From positions 1 through 20,455 of IMG/VR virus record IMGVR_UViG_3300044941_000046: DNA of 20,455 nucleotides, one strand, 5' to 3'. The notes below the pieces were generated by a model. The model worked only from the letters and a program-made list of their open reading frames with translations. It made no database searches and was not told the origin of the DNA. The first letter of the stretch is position 1, and each line of letters starts with the position of its first letter. The translations under genes were made by a program, and so were the position numbers. Source of the stretch: a virus. Of the stretch, positions 15,092 to 20,455 are shown one piece after another.

Positions 15092-15991
15092 TTAATTCTC
15101 TATTTCAACAACATCGAAACGGTAGTGTTGACTTGGCTCTACCGAATAGCCTTTGCGTTGTACAAGTTTTCGTTTAATGGTGTATCTGCCAGCGAAGCAT
15201 GTTTCTGCGTTGCCCATCTTGAGGATAATTCTGCCTTTTGCTTCCTCGGCTTCCCTTTCCATTTTGCGGGCAATAGCTTTACAGTCAGAGTAGATGCCAG
15301 CGAGTTCCTCAACCGAGGAGTCGTAGATCGTGTGCTTCTCGGTTGTCGGTTGGTACAGGGCTTCTAAAATCGCAATTGTCTCATGATGCCGCCAATCTGG
15401 TTCGGGTGGTGAGTTTTCCTGTACTCGTTTCCACATCTCGAAACATTGGTTATGTATCATTACCGCGAGCGTCTCATTGAATTTGACCTTGTAAATCAAC
15501 AATTCCTCACCACCTACCAAAACGACTACCTCGGCACTCTTGTGGCCAGTCACGTCCATTTGGTGCATCACCTGACACAGGTAATGATGTGGTATCTGAT
15601 CGGTACCAGGCTCGCCCCAATCATCCACTCCCTGACGGAGTTGCCGTACTGTCTTTATTTCCACGATTCCCGTACCGTCGGCTCGGAACCTATCAACTGT
15701 AGCTAATTTCCACGGATGCATTGGGTGGGCGATCGTCTTCCCATTTGGATCTATCAGACCATCGCCTGTTTCCTCCTCGTACATTTGAGCCACTATTGGT
15801 TCCAGCAAACGGCCTCGTCTCATCGCTGGATTGTCAGGTTGCTTCCACAATCCCCGTTTGTCTGCCCAGACGTGTAGCGGCGTTCTATGTGGGTCGATGC
15901 CGCAACATGCGGCTGCATCAGAGGACCCGATACCCCTTCTCCGATTTTCATGCCATTCGTCGGGCATGGAAGTACCGATTGACACTACCAT
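15092..15991 (-). CDS. YqaJ-family viral exonuclease
   Basis: The ATG at 15991 was chosen because GGAG lies eight bases upstream and the YqaJ signature starts just after; the longer frame to 16078 runs through the preceding gene. The 299-aa product has the family pattern: GIGSSDAAACCGI (about 20-32), GRLLEPIVAQMYEEETG with Glu64, ATVDRFRADGTGIVEIKT with Asp100, Glu111 and Lys113, and HHYLCQVMHQMDVTG with Gln140. These residues form the PD-(D/E)xK metal site of lambda-exonuclease-like enzymes, which resect double-strand ends 5' to 3'. The annealing-type gene follows directly. It overlaps the preceding gene by seven bases. Confidence 0.9.
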   Translation of the reverse strand: MVVSIGTSMPDEWHENRRRGIGSSDAAACCGIDPHRTPLHVWADKRGLWKQPDNPAMRRGRLLEPIVAQMYEEETGDGLIDPNGKTIAHPMHPWKLATVDRFRADGTGIVEIKTVRQLRQGVDDWGEPGTDQIPHHYLCQVMHQMDVTGHKSAEVVVLVGGEELLIYKVKFNETLAVMIHNQCFEMWKRVQENSPPEPDWRHHETIAILEALYQPTTEKHTIYDSSVEELAGIYSDCKAIARKMEREAEEAKGRIILKMGNAETCFAGRYTIKRKLVQRKGYSVEPSQHYRFDVVEIEN

Positions 15992-16257
15992 GGAGTTTTC
16001 TCCATTACAAAAGTCAAATCGTCTGCGAAGCGGGTGATCAGATTGTGTTTGTGGGTGCGAAATGCCTGCAGGTCCCACTTTATTTCTGGGACCTGTTCTG
16101 GGACCAGCATGTAAATCTGTCCTTCAGTGAAACACTCCCATACAGTTTTCGTGATCGCGACGATCCTGTATAGGCCGGTGAGGTCAGTCACCTTGACCAG
16201 ATCGCCAAGTGCGTACTCTCTTCTTGTGGCCGCGAATGTGGCCAGTTGTTCGTTCAT
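15985..16257 (-). CDS. Small early phage protein of unknown function, 90 aa
   Basis: The ATG at 16257 has GGAG six bases upstream; a GTG at 16269 would add four residues but lacks this spacing. The protein starts MNEQLATFAATRREYALGDLVKVTDLTGLYRIVAI and resembles a small KOW/SH3-like beta domain that handles protein or nucleic acid binding (VKVTDLTGLYRIVAITKTVWECF). The C-terminus (FRTHKHNLITRFADDLTFVM) is helical. It is transcribed with the exonuclease, overlapping it by seven bases. No function assigned. Confidence 0.65.
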   Translation of the reverse strand: MNEQLATFAATRREYALGDLVKVTDLTGLYRIVAITKTVWECFTEGQIYMLVPEQVPEIKWDLQAFRTHKHNLITRFADDLTFVMEKTPW

Positions 16258-16286
16258 TCTTTTCTCCACCGTTATTCGTCGCTCAG

Positions 16287-16353
16287 TGCGACATAGGGGT
16301 TCGAACCATCACAGGTCTTATAAACCTGTCCTCTACCACTGAGGTACTTGTCC
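16287..16353 (-). tRNA. Degenerate tRNA-like element, anticodon loop reads AUA
   Basis: Read leftward, the sequence has a perfect D-arm (CCTC-AGTGGTA-GAGG), a perfect anticodon stem (CAGGT/ACCTG, with an extra closing pair), a seven-base loop TTATAAG and a T-loop region GGTTCGAACC. The T-stem keeps only two or three pairs and the variable loop is only about one to four bases. The acceptor stem has only GACA/TGTC in common. AUA is not a normal bacterial anticodon. It is therefore a decayed tRNA, a fragmentary tRNA or a tRNA mimic. It lies in the 156-bp gap between the HTH gene and the small early gene, inside the leftward operon. Confidence 0.5.
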
Positions 16354-16413
16354 AGTTTTTGATGACCTTTGTTCTTCTAAAGATAAAAATATTCTTATTC
16401 TTTTATGCTTTAG

Positions 16414-16899
16414 CTATACAGTTGCTAAAGCAATCTGCCTTAATTGATCGAGTGTGATAAAGTTACTCACCCAATCTGGCTTGTAGCCATCATCAGCAAT
16501 AACCCAAGTTGTTTTGATGTGTTGTGAAGCACAATAGATGGCTATCTGCCGAGCGACATCAGTACCTTCGTTTGGCCCAAGGTATATTTCCGTCAACCAT
16601 TCATAAATCGGTATCTCAAGTGCACTGCGAAATACTCGCAATTTTTGCTCGCAAATTGCGAGTATTGCTTCGTTTGATAGCCCGAATGCCCCGCAGGTTG
16701 TGGCTTCATCCGGTGATATCATCCCGTTGGTTGCCATAAACCTGATCAGGTCCTTTTTGCGGACACGTCGATCATGACTTCCTGGTATGCGATAACCTCG
16801 CAATTGCCCTGAGTCGACCCACTTGCTCACGGTACGCGGTGCCACATGGCATATCTTTGCTATCTGCCCAGTTGTGTATACTTCTCGATCAAGTTCCAT
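16414..16899 (-). CDS. HTH DNA-binding regulator with C-terminal receiver-like region
   Basis: This is a 161-aa protein. Residues 1-57 form a MerR/excisionase-type helix-turn-helix: YTTGQIAKICHVAPRTVSKWVDSGQLRGYRIPGSHDRRVRKKDLIRF. The rest (about 70-161) looks like a degenerate alpha/beta receiver, with EIYLGPNEGTDVARQIAIYCASQHIKTTWVIADDG but no clear phosphoacceptor. Related prophages pair this kind of HTH with a REC-like domain. It begins two bases from the previous gene and is the second gene of the leftward early operon, so it probably controls excision or early transcription. It could also be an excisionase. Confidence 0.7.
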   Translation of the reverse strand: MELDREVYTTGQIAKICHVAPRTVSKWVDSGQLRGYRIPGSHDRRVRKKDLIRFMATNGMISPDEATTCGAFGLSNEAILAICEQKLRVFRSALEIPIYEWLTEIYLGPNEGTDVARQIAIYCASQHIKTTWVIADDGYKPDWVSNFITLDQLRQIALATV

Positions 16900-16900
16900 G

Positions 16901-17194
16901 TTATTTTCTCTCTGTCAATTTGTGTTTTGATTGCACTCTGGCTTTTGCTTTTTCCGCCCGTCTGGTTGCTTGGGTTGGCGTCTCCATTTTTGGGCGGCAC
17001 CCCAACCGTGCTTCCGTGTTCTCGCGGATGTAATCGTCAATCCACTCTTGGCAAGTCTGATACCTGTCGCCAATCACTCTGCACCGTAACTTGATCGTTC
17101 GACCGTTGACTTTTGTCCCCACGATCATGATCGATCTGACGCGATTCAGTGGGATGCCAAGAATCTCTGCAACTTGCTGAGTTGTTAACCACAT
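16901..17194 (-). CDS. Small HTH/excisionase-like DNA-binding protein (DUF1580-like)
   Basis: This 97-aa protein begins MWLTTQQVAEILGIPLNRVRSIMIVGTKVNGRTIKLRCRVIGDRYQTCQEWIDDYI. That is the pattern of a DUF1580/MerR-like DNA-binding domain (HTH, then a beta wing), followed by a highly charged tail (RRAEKAKARVQSKHKL). GGAGGG precedes the ATG by six bases. It is the first gene leftward from the divergent control region, an expected place for an excisionase or early regulator. Confidence 0.75.
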   Translation of the reverse strand: MWLTTQQVAEILGIPLNRVRSIMIVGTKVNGRTIKLRCRVIGDRYQTCQEWIDDYIRENTEARLGCRPKMETPTQATRRAEKAKARVQSKHKLTERK

Positions 17195-17229
17195 TCATTG
17201 CCCTCCGATTGTACGTTGGAATATCGCTT

Positions 17230-17260
17230 AATTTACACTGAATGTCCATTCATTTGTCAT
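17230..17260 (-). promoter_or_regulatory. Candidate leftward early promoter overlapped by a 14-bp dyad operator
   Basis: On the minus strand ATGACA (17260-17255) is followed after 17 bases by TGTAAA (17237-17232), a modest sigma70-like pair. The spacer contains a perfect dyad, TGAATG-TC-CATTCA (17239-17252). It sits in the 132-bp gap between the divergent HTH gene and the ribbon-helix-helix gene. A repressor bound here would block the early operon. Confidence 0.45.
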
Positions 17261-17326
17261 TGCTATCGGGTGTTTCGATGTTTTCCTATAGCTAATAAGC
17301 TGAAAAAAGAGTAAAAATTACCTATC

Positions 17327-17542
17327 ATGCCAAAGCCTCGGAAAACAAATCGCGAAGTACCGGCCAGAGTAGAATTGCGAGAAAACGTGGTGCATTTAAT
17401 CGATCAACTACTAACAGACCGCGGCGGATCCCGTGCCGAGTTTGTTCACTCCGCTATCCTCTATTACCTCGAGCACGCTATTGGCCCGCCCTATTGGCCA
17501 CCGCGAAAGCCCGAAACACGCGATAACAAAGAACATAATTGA
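17327..17542 (+). CDS. Ribbon-helix-helix DNA-binding protein (CopG/Arc-like)
   Basis: The 71-aa protein has the ribbon-helix-helix layout: beta ribbon EVPARVELRENVVHLID, helix QLLTDRGG, then SRAEFVHSAILYYLEHA. The C-terminal tail is Pro-rich and charged. Such proteins dimerise and bind short palindromes through the ribbon. It stands divergent from the leftward early operon and next to the 14-bp dyad, so it could be the repressor or a Cro/CII-like switch factor. The ATG has only a weak ribosome binding site. The regulatory role is inferred. Confidence 0.75.
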   Translation: MPKPRKTNREVPARVELRENVVHLIDQLLTDRGGSRAEFVHSAILYYLEHAIGPPYWPPRKPETRDNKEHN

Positions 17543-17549
17543 CTAGATA

Positions 17550-17586
17550 ATCAAACCATAATCAAATAAGATCAAATCCAATTTGA
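17550..17586 (+). promoter_or_regulatory. Phased direct repeats and a dyad upstream of the lipoprotein gene
   Basis: ATCAAA occurs at 17550, 17561 and 17571, spaced 11 and 10 bases (one helical turn each), in AT-rich sequence. The last copy merges with a dyad TCAAAT-CCA-ATTTGA (17572-17586). The dyad abuts the GAGG ribosome binding site of the lipoprotein gene. Direct repeats one turn apart are typical binding sites of OmpR-type winged-helix proteins, one of which is encoded just downstream. Confidence 0.45.
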
Positions 17587-17593
17587 GGCCCTT

Positions 17594-18487
17594 ATGAAAC
17601 ACTATTTCACACTAGTTTTCTCGCTCGGAATCCTCGCAAGTTTTTTGGCTTGTGGGTCTGGAAACTCCCATCCTCATAAGGAAACTCAAATTGGATCAAA
17701 TCCGACCAAAGAGGTTGACCAGAAAGGTAAGCAGAATACTGATCCTAAAGAACCTTTCTACGATACCGAATTCCCGAACCCACCCTTACTACCAAAACAA
17801 CTCTGGGCAAGGGGAGACACGCAAAGAATGAATGATCTTCTTGCGTTAATCGAGAAACAGAAGGACCAAATAAACGAAAAGAAGAACGGATTTGTTCGTT
17901 ACCCAGCCCCGTCAGAAATATCAACCAAACAACTGCGAGAATGTCGATCGGGTGACTATGTGCGTCTGGGGTTCACTATTGTCGCACAGTTGGCTTATCC
18001 AGAGGAAAATATAATCGTTGGGACTGTCGATCTCGAACCAGTTGCATTGATTAATACAAGTACTCGCGATGTGATTAGCGGACGTGAGTATGTATTTTCT
18101 GGTGTTTGGTATGTTACAACCATTAATGTAAATGGACGACAATATCTTGGTTTTGATGCAAATAAAGGTGCTCAGAAAGAAAAGGAACTTTTGAAAGAAC
18201 GGCATCGATACGAGCAAGCAGAGAAGGCTTTTGACGTGGCAGAGAAGGCAATCAAGATGCTTGATGACCTCAAAAAGAAAATCCTTGATGCAAGAGAGCT
18301 AGAATTTAAGAAGGCGAAAGTCGAAGCGGAAGATACGGCTTCAAAACTAGCAAAAGAAAAGCATCCCATCAACCCAAATTTCACAATCGAAAAACGCAAC
18401 GAACTAAGAAAAATTCAAGAGGCATATCGCAACGAAGAACTCAAAAAACTCATGGCCGACGTCGAAGAGAGGTTCAGACTCAAATAA
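17594..18487 (+). CDS. Coiled-coil lipoprotein, candidate lysogenic conversion (cargo) gene
   Basis: This 297-aa protein starts with a lipoprotein signal: MKHYF, a hydrophobic core (TLVFSLGILASFL), then the lipobox LAC with Cys20. A low-complexity tether (about 21-60) leads to a central beta-rich, OB-fold-like part (about 108-190: GDYVRLGFTIVAQLAYP, IIVGTVDLEPVALI, YVFSGVWYV). Two charged coiled coils fill about 195-297. The protein should be anchored to the outer face of a membrane. It is expressed in the opposite direction to the lytic genes, next to regulators, which is typical of prophage genes active in the lysogen (superinfection exclusion or host-surface change). Neither role is proven. 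GAGG precedes the ATG. Confidence 0.7.
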   Translation: MKHYFTLVFSLGILASFLACGSGNSHPHKETQIGSNPTKEVDQKGKQNTDPKEPFYDTEFPNPPLLPKQLWARGDTQRMNDLLALIEKQKDQINEKKNGFVRYPAPSEISTKQLRECRSGDYVRLGFTIVAQLAYPEENIIVGTVDLEPVALINTSTRDVISGREYVFSGVWYVTTINVNGRQYLGFDANKGAQKEKELLKERHRYEQAEKAFDVAEKAIKMLDDLKKKILDARELEFKKAKVEAEDTASKLAKEKHPINPNFTIEKRNELRKIQEAYRNEELKKLMADVEERFRLK

Positions 18488-18515
18488 AATGTCATAAAAT
18501 TCTTACCGCTGTCGG

Positions 18516-18583
18516 TTTACTGTACAGATGTTCACTTTTATATATCTTACATACGGTCAATTTTTTTTTCACCGGAACGGTTC
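18516..18583 (+). promoter_or_regulatory. Leader of the winged-helix gene with two motifs shared elsewhere in the prophage
   Basis: GTACAGATGTT (18522-18532) also occurs at 20341-20351 near the integrase start. A second element at 18550-18573 (CATACGGT, spacer, T9, CACC) recurs at 12369-12392 before the terminase gene. Both lie upstream of the ATG at 18584, whose own ribosome binding site (GGAACGG) is weak. TATATA at 18539-18544 may serve as a -10 element. Confidence 0.4.
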
Positions 18584-18979
18584 ATGACCACAGAATCAGA
18601 ATTAATAGAAGCGGCCCGTAAATTTGCTTACGAAGTTTCCTCGAAACGTTTGCGGAGAATAACCCTCACACTCGACGACAACACAAGGCGAACCATCACA
18701 ATACGGCACGCGAGCGGTTGGTCGTTTGGGGCCAACAGCGTCACCTTCAACGAGGTCACGGTAGCTTTGCGTGGGAAAGCCCTTGCGACGTTGAAGAGAC
18801 TGGTAGAGGATGAAATAGTCGCGGATTCCGAACTTCTCGCGAGCGTCTGGAACGGCGAAGGGGATACGCACACATTGAATGTGACAATCAGCGAGTTGAG
18901 GCGAGTATTGAAAACGGAATTGAAAATCGAAGGGAATCCAATTCAAAGAGTCGAAGGGGGATATCGATTCACTGGTTAA
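18584..18979 (+). CDS. Stand-alone OmpR/PhoB-type winged-helix regulator
   Basis: The 131-aa protein carries a C-terminal Trans_reg_C-type winged helix (about 55-131): TVALRGKALATLKRLVEDEIVADSELLASVW, then HTLNVTISELRRVLKTEL, then IQRVEGGYRFTG, matching the family's alpha loop, recognition helix and beta hairpin. Residues 1-54 are not a receiver domain (no phospho-Asp signature), so it is a receiver-less regulator. It is the last gene of the rightward block and runs convergently into the integrase. It is a candidate lysogeny regulator in place of a lambda-type CI, which is not found in the window. Confidence 0.75.
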   Translation: MTTESELIEAARKFAYEVSSKRLRRITLTLDDNTRRTITIRHASGWSFGANSVTFNEVTVALRGKALATLKRLVEDEIVADSELLASVWNGEGDTHTLNVTISELRRVLKTELKIEGNPIQRVEGGYRFTG

Positions 18980-18992
18980 CCCATTTTTAACC
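18974..18992. terminator. Weak hairpin between converging genes
   Basis: GGTTAA (18974-18979) pairs with TTAACC (18987-18992) around seven bases. The stop codons of the winged-helix gene and of the integrase lie in the two arms. The stem is short and AT-rich, so efficiency is doubtful; the arrangement would suit a bidirectional terminator. Confidence 0.35.
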
Positions 18993-20258
18993 GATTTCGG
19001 CAGCAATCCTTTTAGCGACGGTGTTATCCTCGTCGAGGTAGACTCTTCGTGTGACTTCCTCGCTGTCACCGATCGCTGCAGCGGCAATTCTATCCGATTC
19101 GTATCGTCGTTTTATTTCGGTCGCGTAATTATGACGCAACTGGTGAGGATGCCAACGTGGTATCTGCAACTCGTCGCAGGCTTGTCGTATCCGAAAACCA
19201 TATCGGTTCCTTTGTATTGGTCGCCCACTCAAGAGGGTGAAAACATAACCTGATAGATTAAGACTCTTTTTTACAATTGCTTGGGCCTTTGGCCCCAGCA
19301 TAACGATCCGTGGCTTTTCCATGTGGGTGGTTTTATTCACTTCAAGGCAGACACGGTACACCCAAACATTTTCGCTGCGGTCTAGGTCCTCCCACCTCAT
19401 TCCGCAAACGTCGCTAGGTCTCATACCGGTCAGGAGCTGGAGTTCAATCATATCCGCGAGCATAGTCGTCGATGCAGAACCTCTGAAATGATCCTGCACC
19501 ATGCGAATGAGCTTGATCGGAGCCGACGTTACCTTTTTTGATTCGGGGACATTCGCTCGACCCGCTTTCAGGTGTTGAATTGACTCACATTCGTGCAAAA
19601 CTGACGGTGGGACAAACTTTCGACCAACACCCCAACGGAAGGCCCTGATAATTCGCGATATATATCCGTTGATTGTGTCACGAACGTACTGCTGTTTGAT
19701 CATGGCATTCCGCACCGCTTCCAGTTTGGTCAAGCTAAAATCTTGGACGTACTCTGAACCGTACAAGCTGAGCAAAAAACTCATCGCAGATCGTTGGATG
19801 TGGTACTCAGAAGTTTGTCGGTCAAATTTGACATAGTTTGCTTGGCAGTGATCTAACCATGCTTCAACAAACTCAGCAATGTATGGTCGAGCCATCTCGG
19901 GATGAGAATTGGGTGACGACCAAGCCGCACAGAAACGACGATACCTCTCGTTTGCCTCCTCAGTTCCCCATTGACCAAAATATGCCCATTGTCGTTTACC
20001 TTTGGCAATCCATGAAGCATATGCCAGCCCTCTAGATTTGTGGCGGAGCATCCTTGGGACTGGGCGAGGAGCTGACCTCGACGGTCTCCCCCCTCTACGA
20101 AACCTTTTATCCGGTGGTGTTGTCACTGCTCTCTCGATATCCCACCTGAGAAGGTCTATTCTGCAACGAAGGGTCGACGTCGAGACGCCGATCTCACTCG
20201 CCCATTCCGCCAGAGATTTGGTTACCCCATTAATAGACAACTGCCGTGCTGGATTCAT
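18987..20258 (-). CDS. int: Tyrosine integrase (site-specific recombinase)
   Basis: The 423-aa protein has the catalytic residues of the family: Arg280 (ELQLLTGMRPSDVCGMRW), a Lys in the beta hairpin (KTTHMEK, about 309-315), His372 and Arg375 (HPHQLRHNYAT), and Tyr407 (VTRRVYLDED). The usual His/Trp at the third position is Asp398 (GDSEE rather than GHSS). Residues 9-48 form a small HTH-like module (INGVTKSLAEWASEIGVSTSTLRCRI..DIERAVTTP), also seen in homing-endonuclease-type proteins, and residues about 75-115 an arm-binding-like strand region. It catalyses integration and excision at the tRNA-Pro site beside it. AGGAG lies seven bases before the ATG at 20258. Confidence 0.92.
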   Translation of the reverse strand: MNPARQLSINGVTKSLAEWASEIGVSTSTLRCRIDLLRWDIERAVTTPPDKRFRRGGRPSRSAPRPVPRMLRHKSRGLAYASWIAKGKRQWAYFGQWGTEEANERYRRFCAAWSSPNSHPEMARPYIAEFVEAWLDHCQANYVKFDRQTSEYHIQRSAMSFLLSLYGSEYVQDFSLTKLEAVRNAMIKQQYVRDTINGYISRIIRAFRWGVGRKFVPPSVLHECESIQHLKAGRANVPESKKVTSAPIKLIRMVQDHFRGSASTTMLADMIELQLLTGMRPSDVCGMRWEDLDRSENVWVYRVCLEVNKTTHMEKPRIVMLGPKAQAIVKKSLNLSGYVFTLLSGRPIQRNRYGFRIRQACDELQIPRWHPHQLRHNYATEIKRRYESDRIAAAAIGDSEEVTRRVYLDEDNTVAKRIAAEIG

Positions 20259-20310
20259 GGCTATCTCCTATCCGTAGACATAACCAAAGATCGACAGGAG
20301 TCAGCCAGCT

Positions 20311-20352
20311 GAAAAATTTTTTGACAATTATGCTTGTACAGTACAGATGTTT
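20311..20352. promoter_or_regulatory. AT-rich integrase leader with dyad, part of the attachment region
   Basis: Between int and the tRNA lie 151 bases without a gene. TTGACA (20321-20326) reads rightward but has no good -10. TGTAC-A-GTACA (20336-20346) is an almost perfect dyad, merging with GTACAGATGTT (20341-20351), a copy of the motif before the winged-helix gene. Leftward, CATAAT lies at 20333-20328. Arm-type integrase sites would also be expected here. Confidence 0.4.
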
Positions 20353-20409
20353 TGGAAATCGTCAAAAATGAAGATCGTAAGGATTTGCCGTAATTTTACG
20401 AAAAAAAAA

Positions 20410-20455
20410 TCGGGCTGGCGGGATTTGAACCCACGACCTCTTGCACCCCAAGCAA
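20410..20455 (-). tRNA. tRNA-Pro(GGG), 3' part, prophage attachment site
   Basis: The minus strand shows most of the anticodon stem and loop (TTGC, loop TTGGGGT with anticodon GGG, GCAAG), the T-arm GTGGG-TTCAAAT-CCCGC and the acceptor 3' strand CAGCCCG with discriminator A. The 5' half is beyond the window. No CCA is encoded, and a run of nine T follows at once as a likely terminator. The 3' end faces the integrase, the classical arrangement in which the phage attachment core restores the tRNA end. Confidence 0.85.

Noticed and set aside
14714-15367. 217-aa plus-strand frame
   Set aside because: It lies antisense to the annealing-type and YqaJ genes, whose protein families are recognisable; no ribosome binding site or family match.
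15992-16078. N-terminal extension of the YqaJ exonuclease
   Set aside because: It overlaps the preceding gene for its whole length, and the ATG at 15991 has a properly spaced site.
16281-16353. tRNA on the plus strand
   Set aside because: GGTTCGAACC is palindromic, but the D-arm (CTCAGTGGTAGAG) reads correctly only on the minus strand.

Overview
The window is the right-hand part of an integrated temperate tailed phage (prophage). Its right end lies in the 3' end of a host tRNA-Pro(GGG) gene, cut by the window edge. It reads like a prophage of a Planctomycetota bacterium. That host call is an inference from the protein types: a protease fused to a Mu gpT-like capsid protein, a DUF2190-type decoration protein, DUF1580-like small DNA-binding proteins, and a replication protein with FREAF and EQ repeats. 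No host gene other than the tRNA is visible, so the host is not proven.

Layout, right to left. At 20410-20455 is the tRNA 3' end (attachment site), followed by a tyrosine integrase (18987-20258, minus). A short rightward block (17327-18979) carries a ribbon-helix-helix regulator, a coiled-coil lipoprotein and a stand-alone OmpR/PhoB-type winged-helix protein. This is the likely lysogeny and cargo region. From 17194 leftward every gene is on the minus strand. First come two small HTH/excisionase-like proteins, an unusual tRNA-like element and a small unknown gene. Next are a YqaJ-type exonuclease and a probable annealing-protein partner, then a lambda-O-like replication protein whose gene contains iteron-like repeats, and an unknown 149-aa protein.

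The late region follows: GpA-type large terminase, a zinc-ribbon miniprotein, a repeat-bearing gap of about 350 bp, a small gpW-position protein, a lambda-type portal, the protease-scaffold-capsid fusion, a small protein, a decoration protein with a lectin-like tail, two neck or tail-terminator type proteins, the tail tube, a gp10-like protein, a tail assembly chaperone with a -1 frameshift extension, the tape measure protein, and a truncated gene at the left edge. The tube, chaperone and tape measure set indicates a long-tailed phage. A separate sheath gene is not seen, so a siphovirus is most likely. Lysis genes, tail tip and the other attachment site would lie to the left, outside the window.

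Many late genes are joined by one- to four-base stop/start overlaps (at 393, 2234, 2907, 4277, 4654, 9489 and 10210), which points to translational coupling. The less ordinary signals are the T TTT TTC frameshift site, an internal start with a strong ribosome binding site in the protease-capsid gene, iterons inside the initiator gene, a degenerate tRNA-like element inside the early operon, a 23-24 bp tandem array in the late region, and operator-like repeats around the rightward regulatory block.
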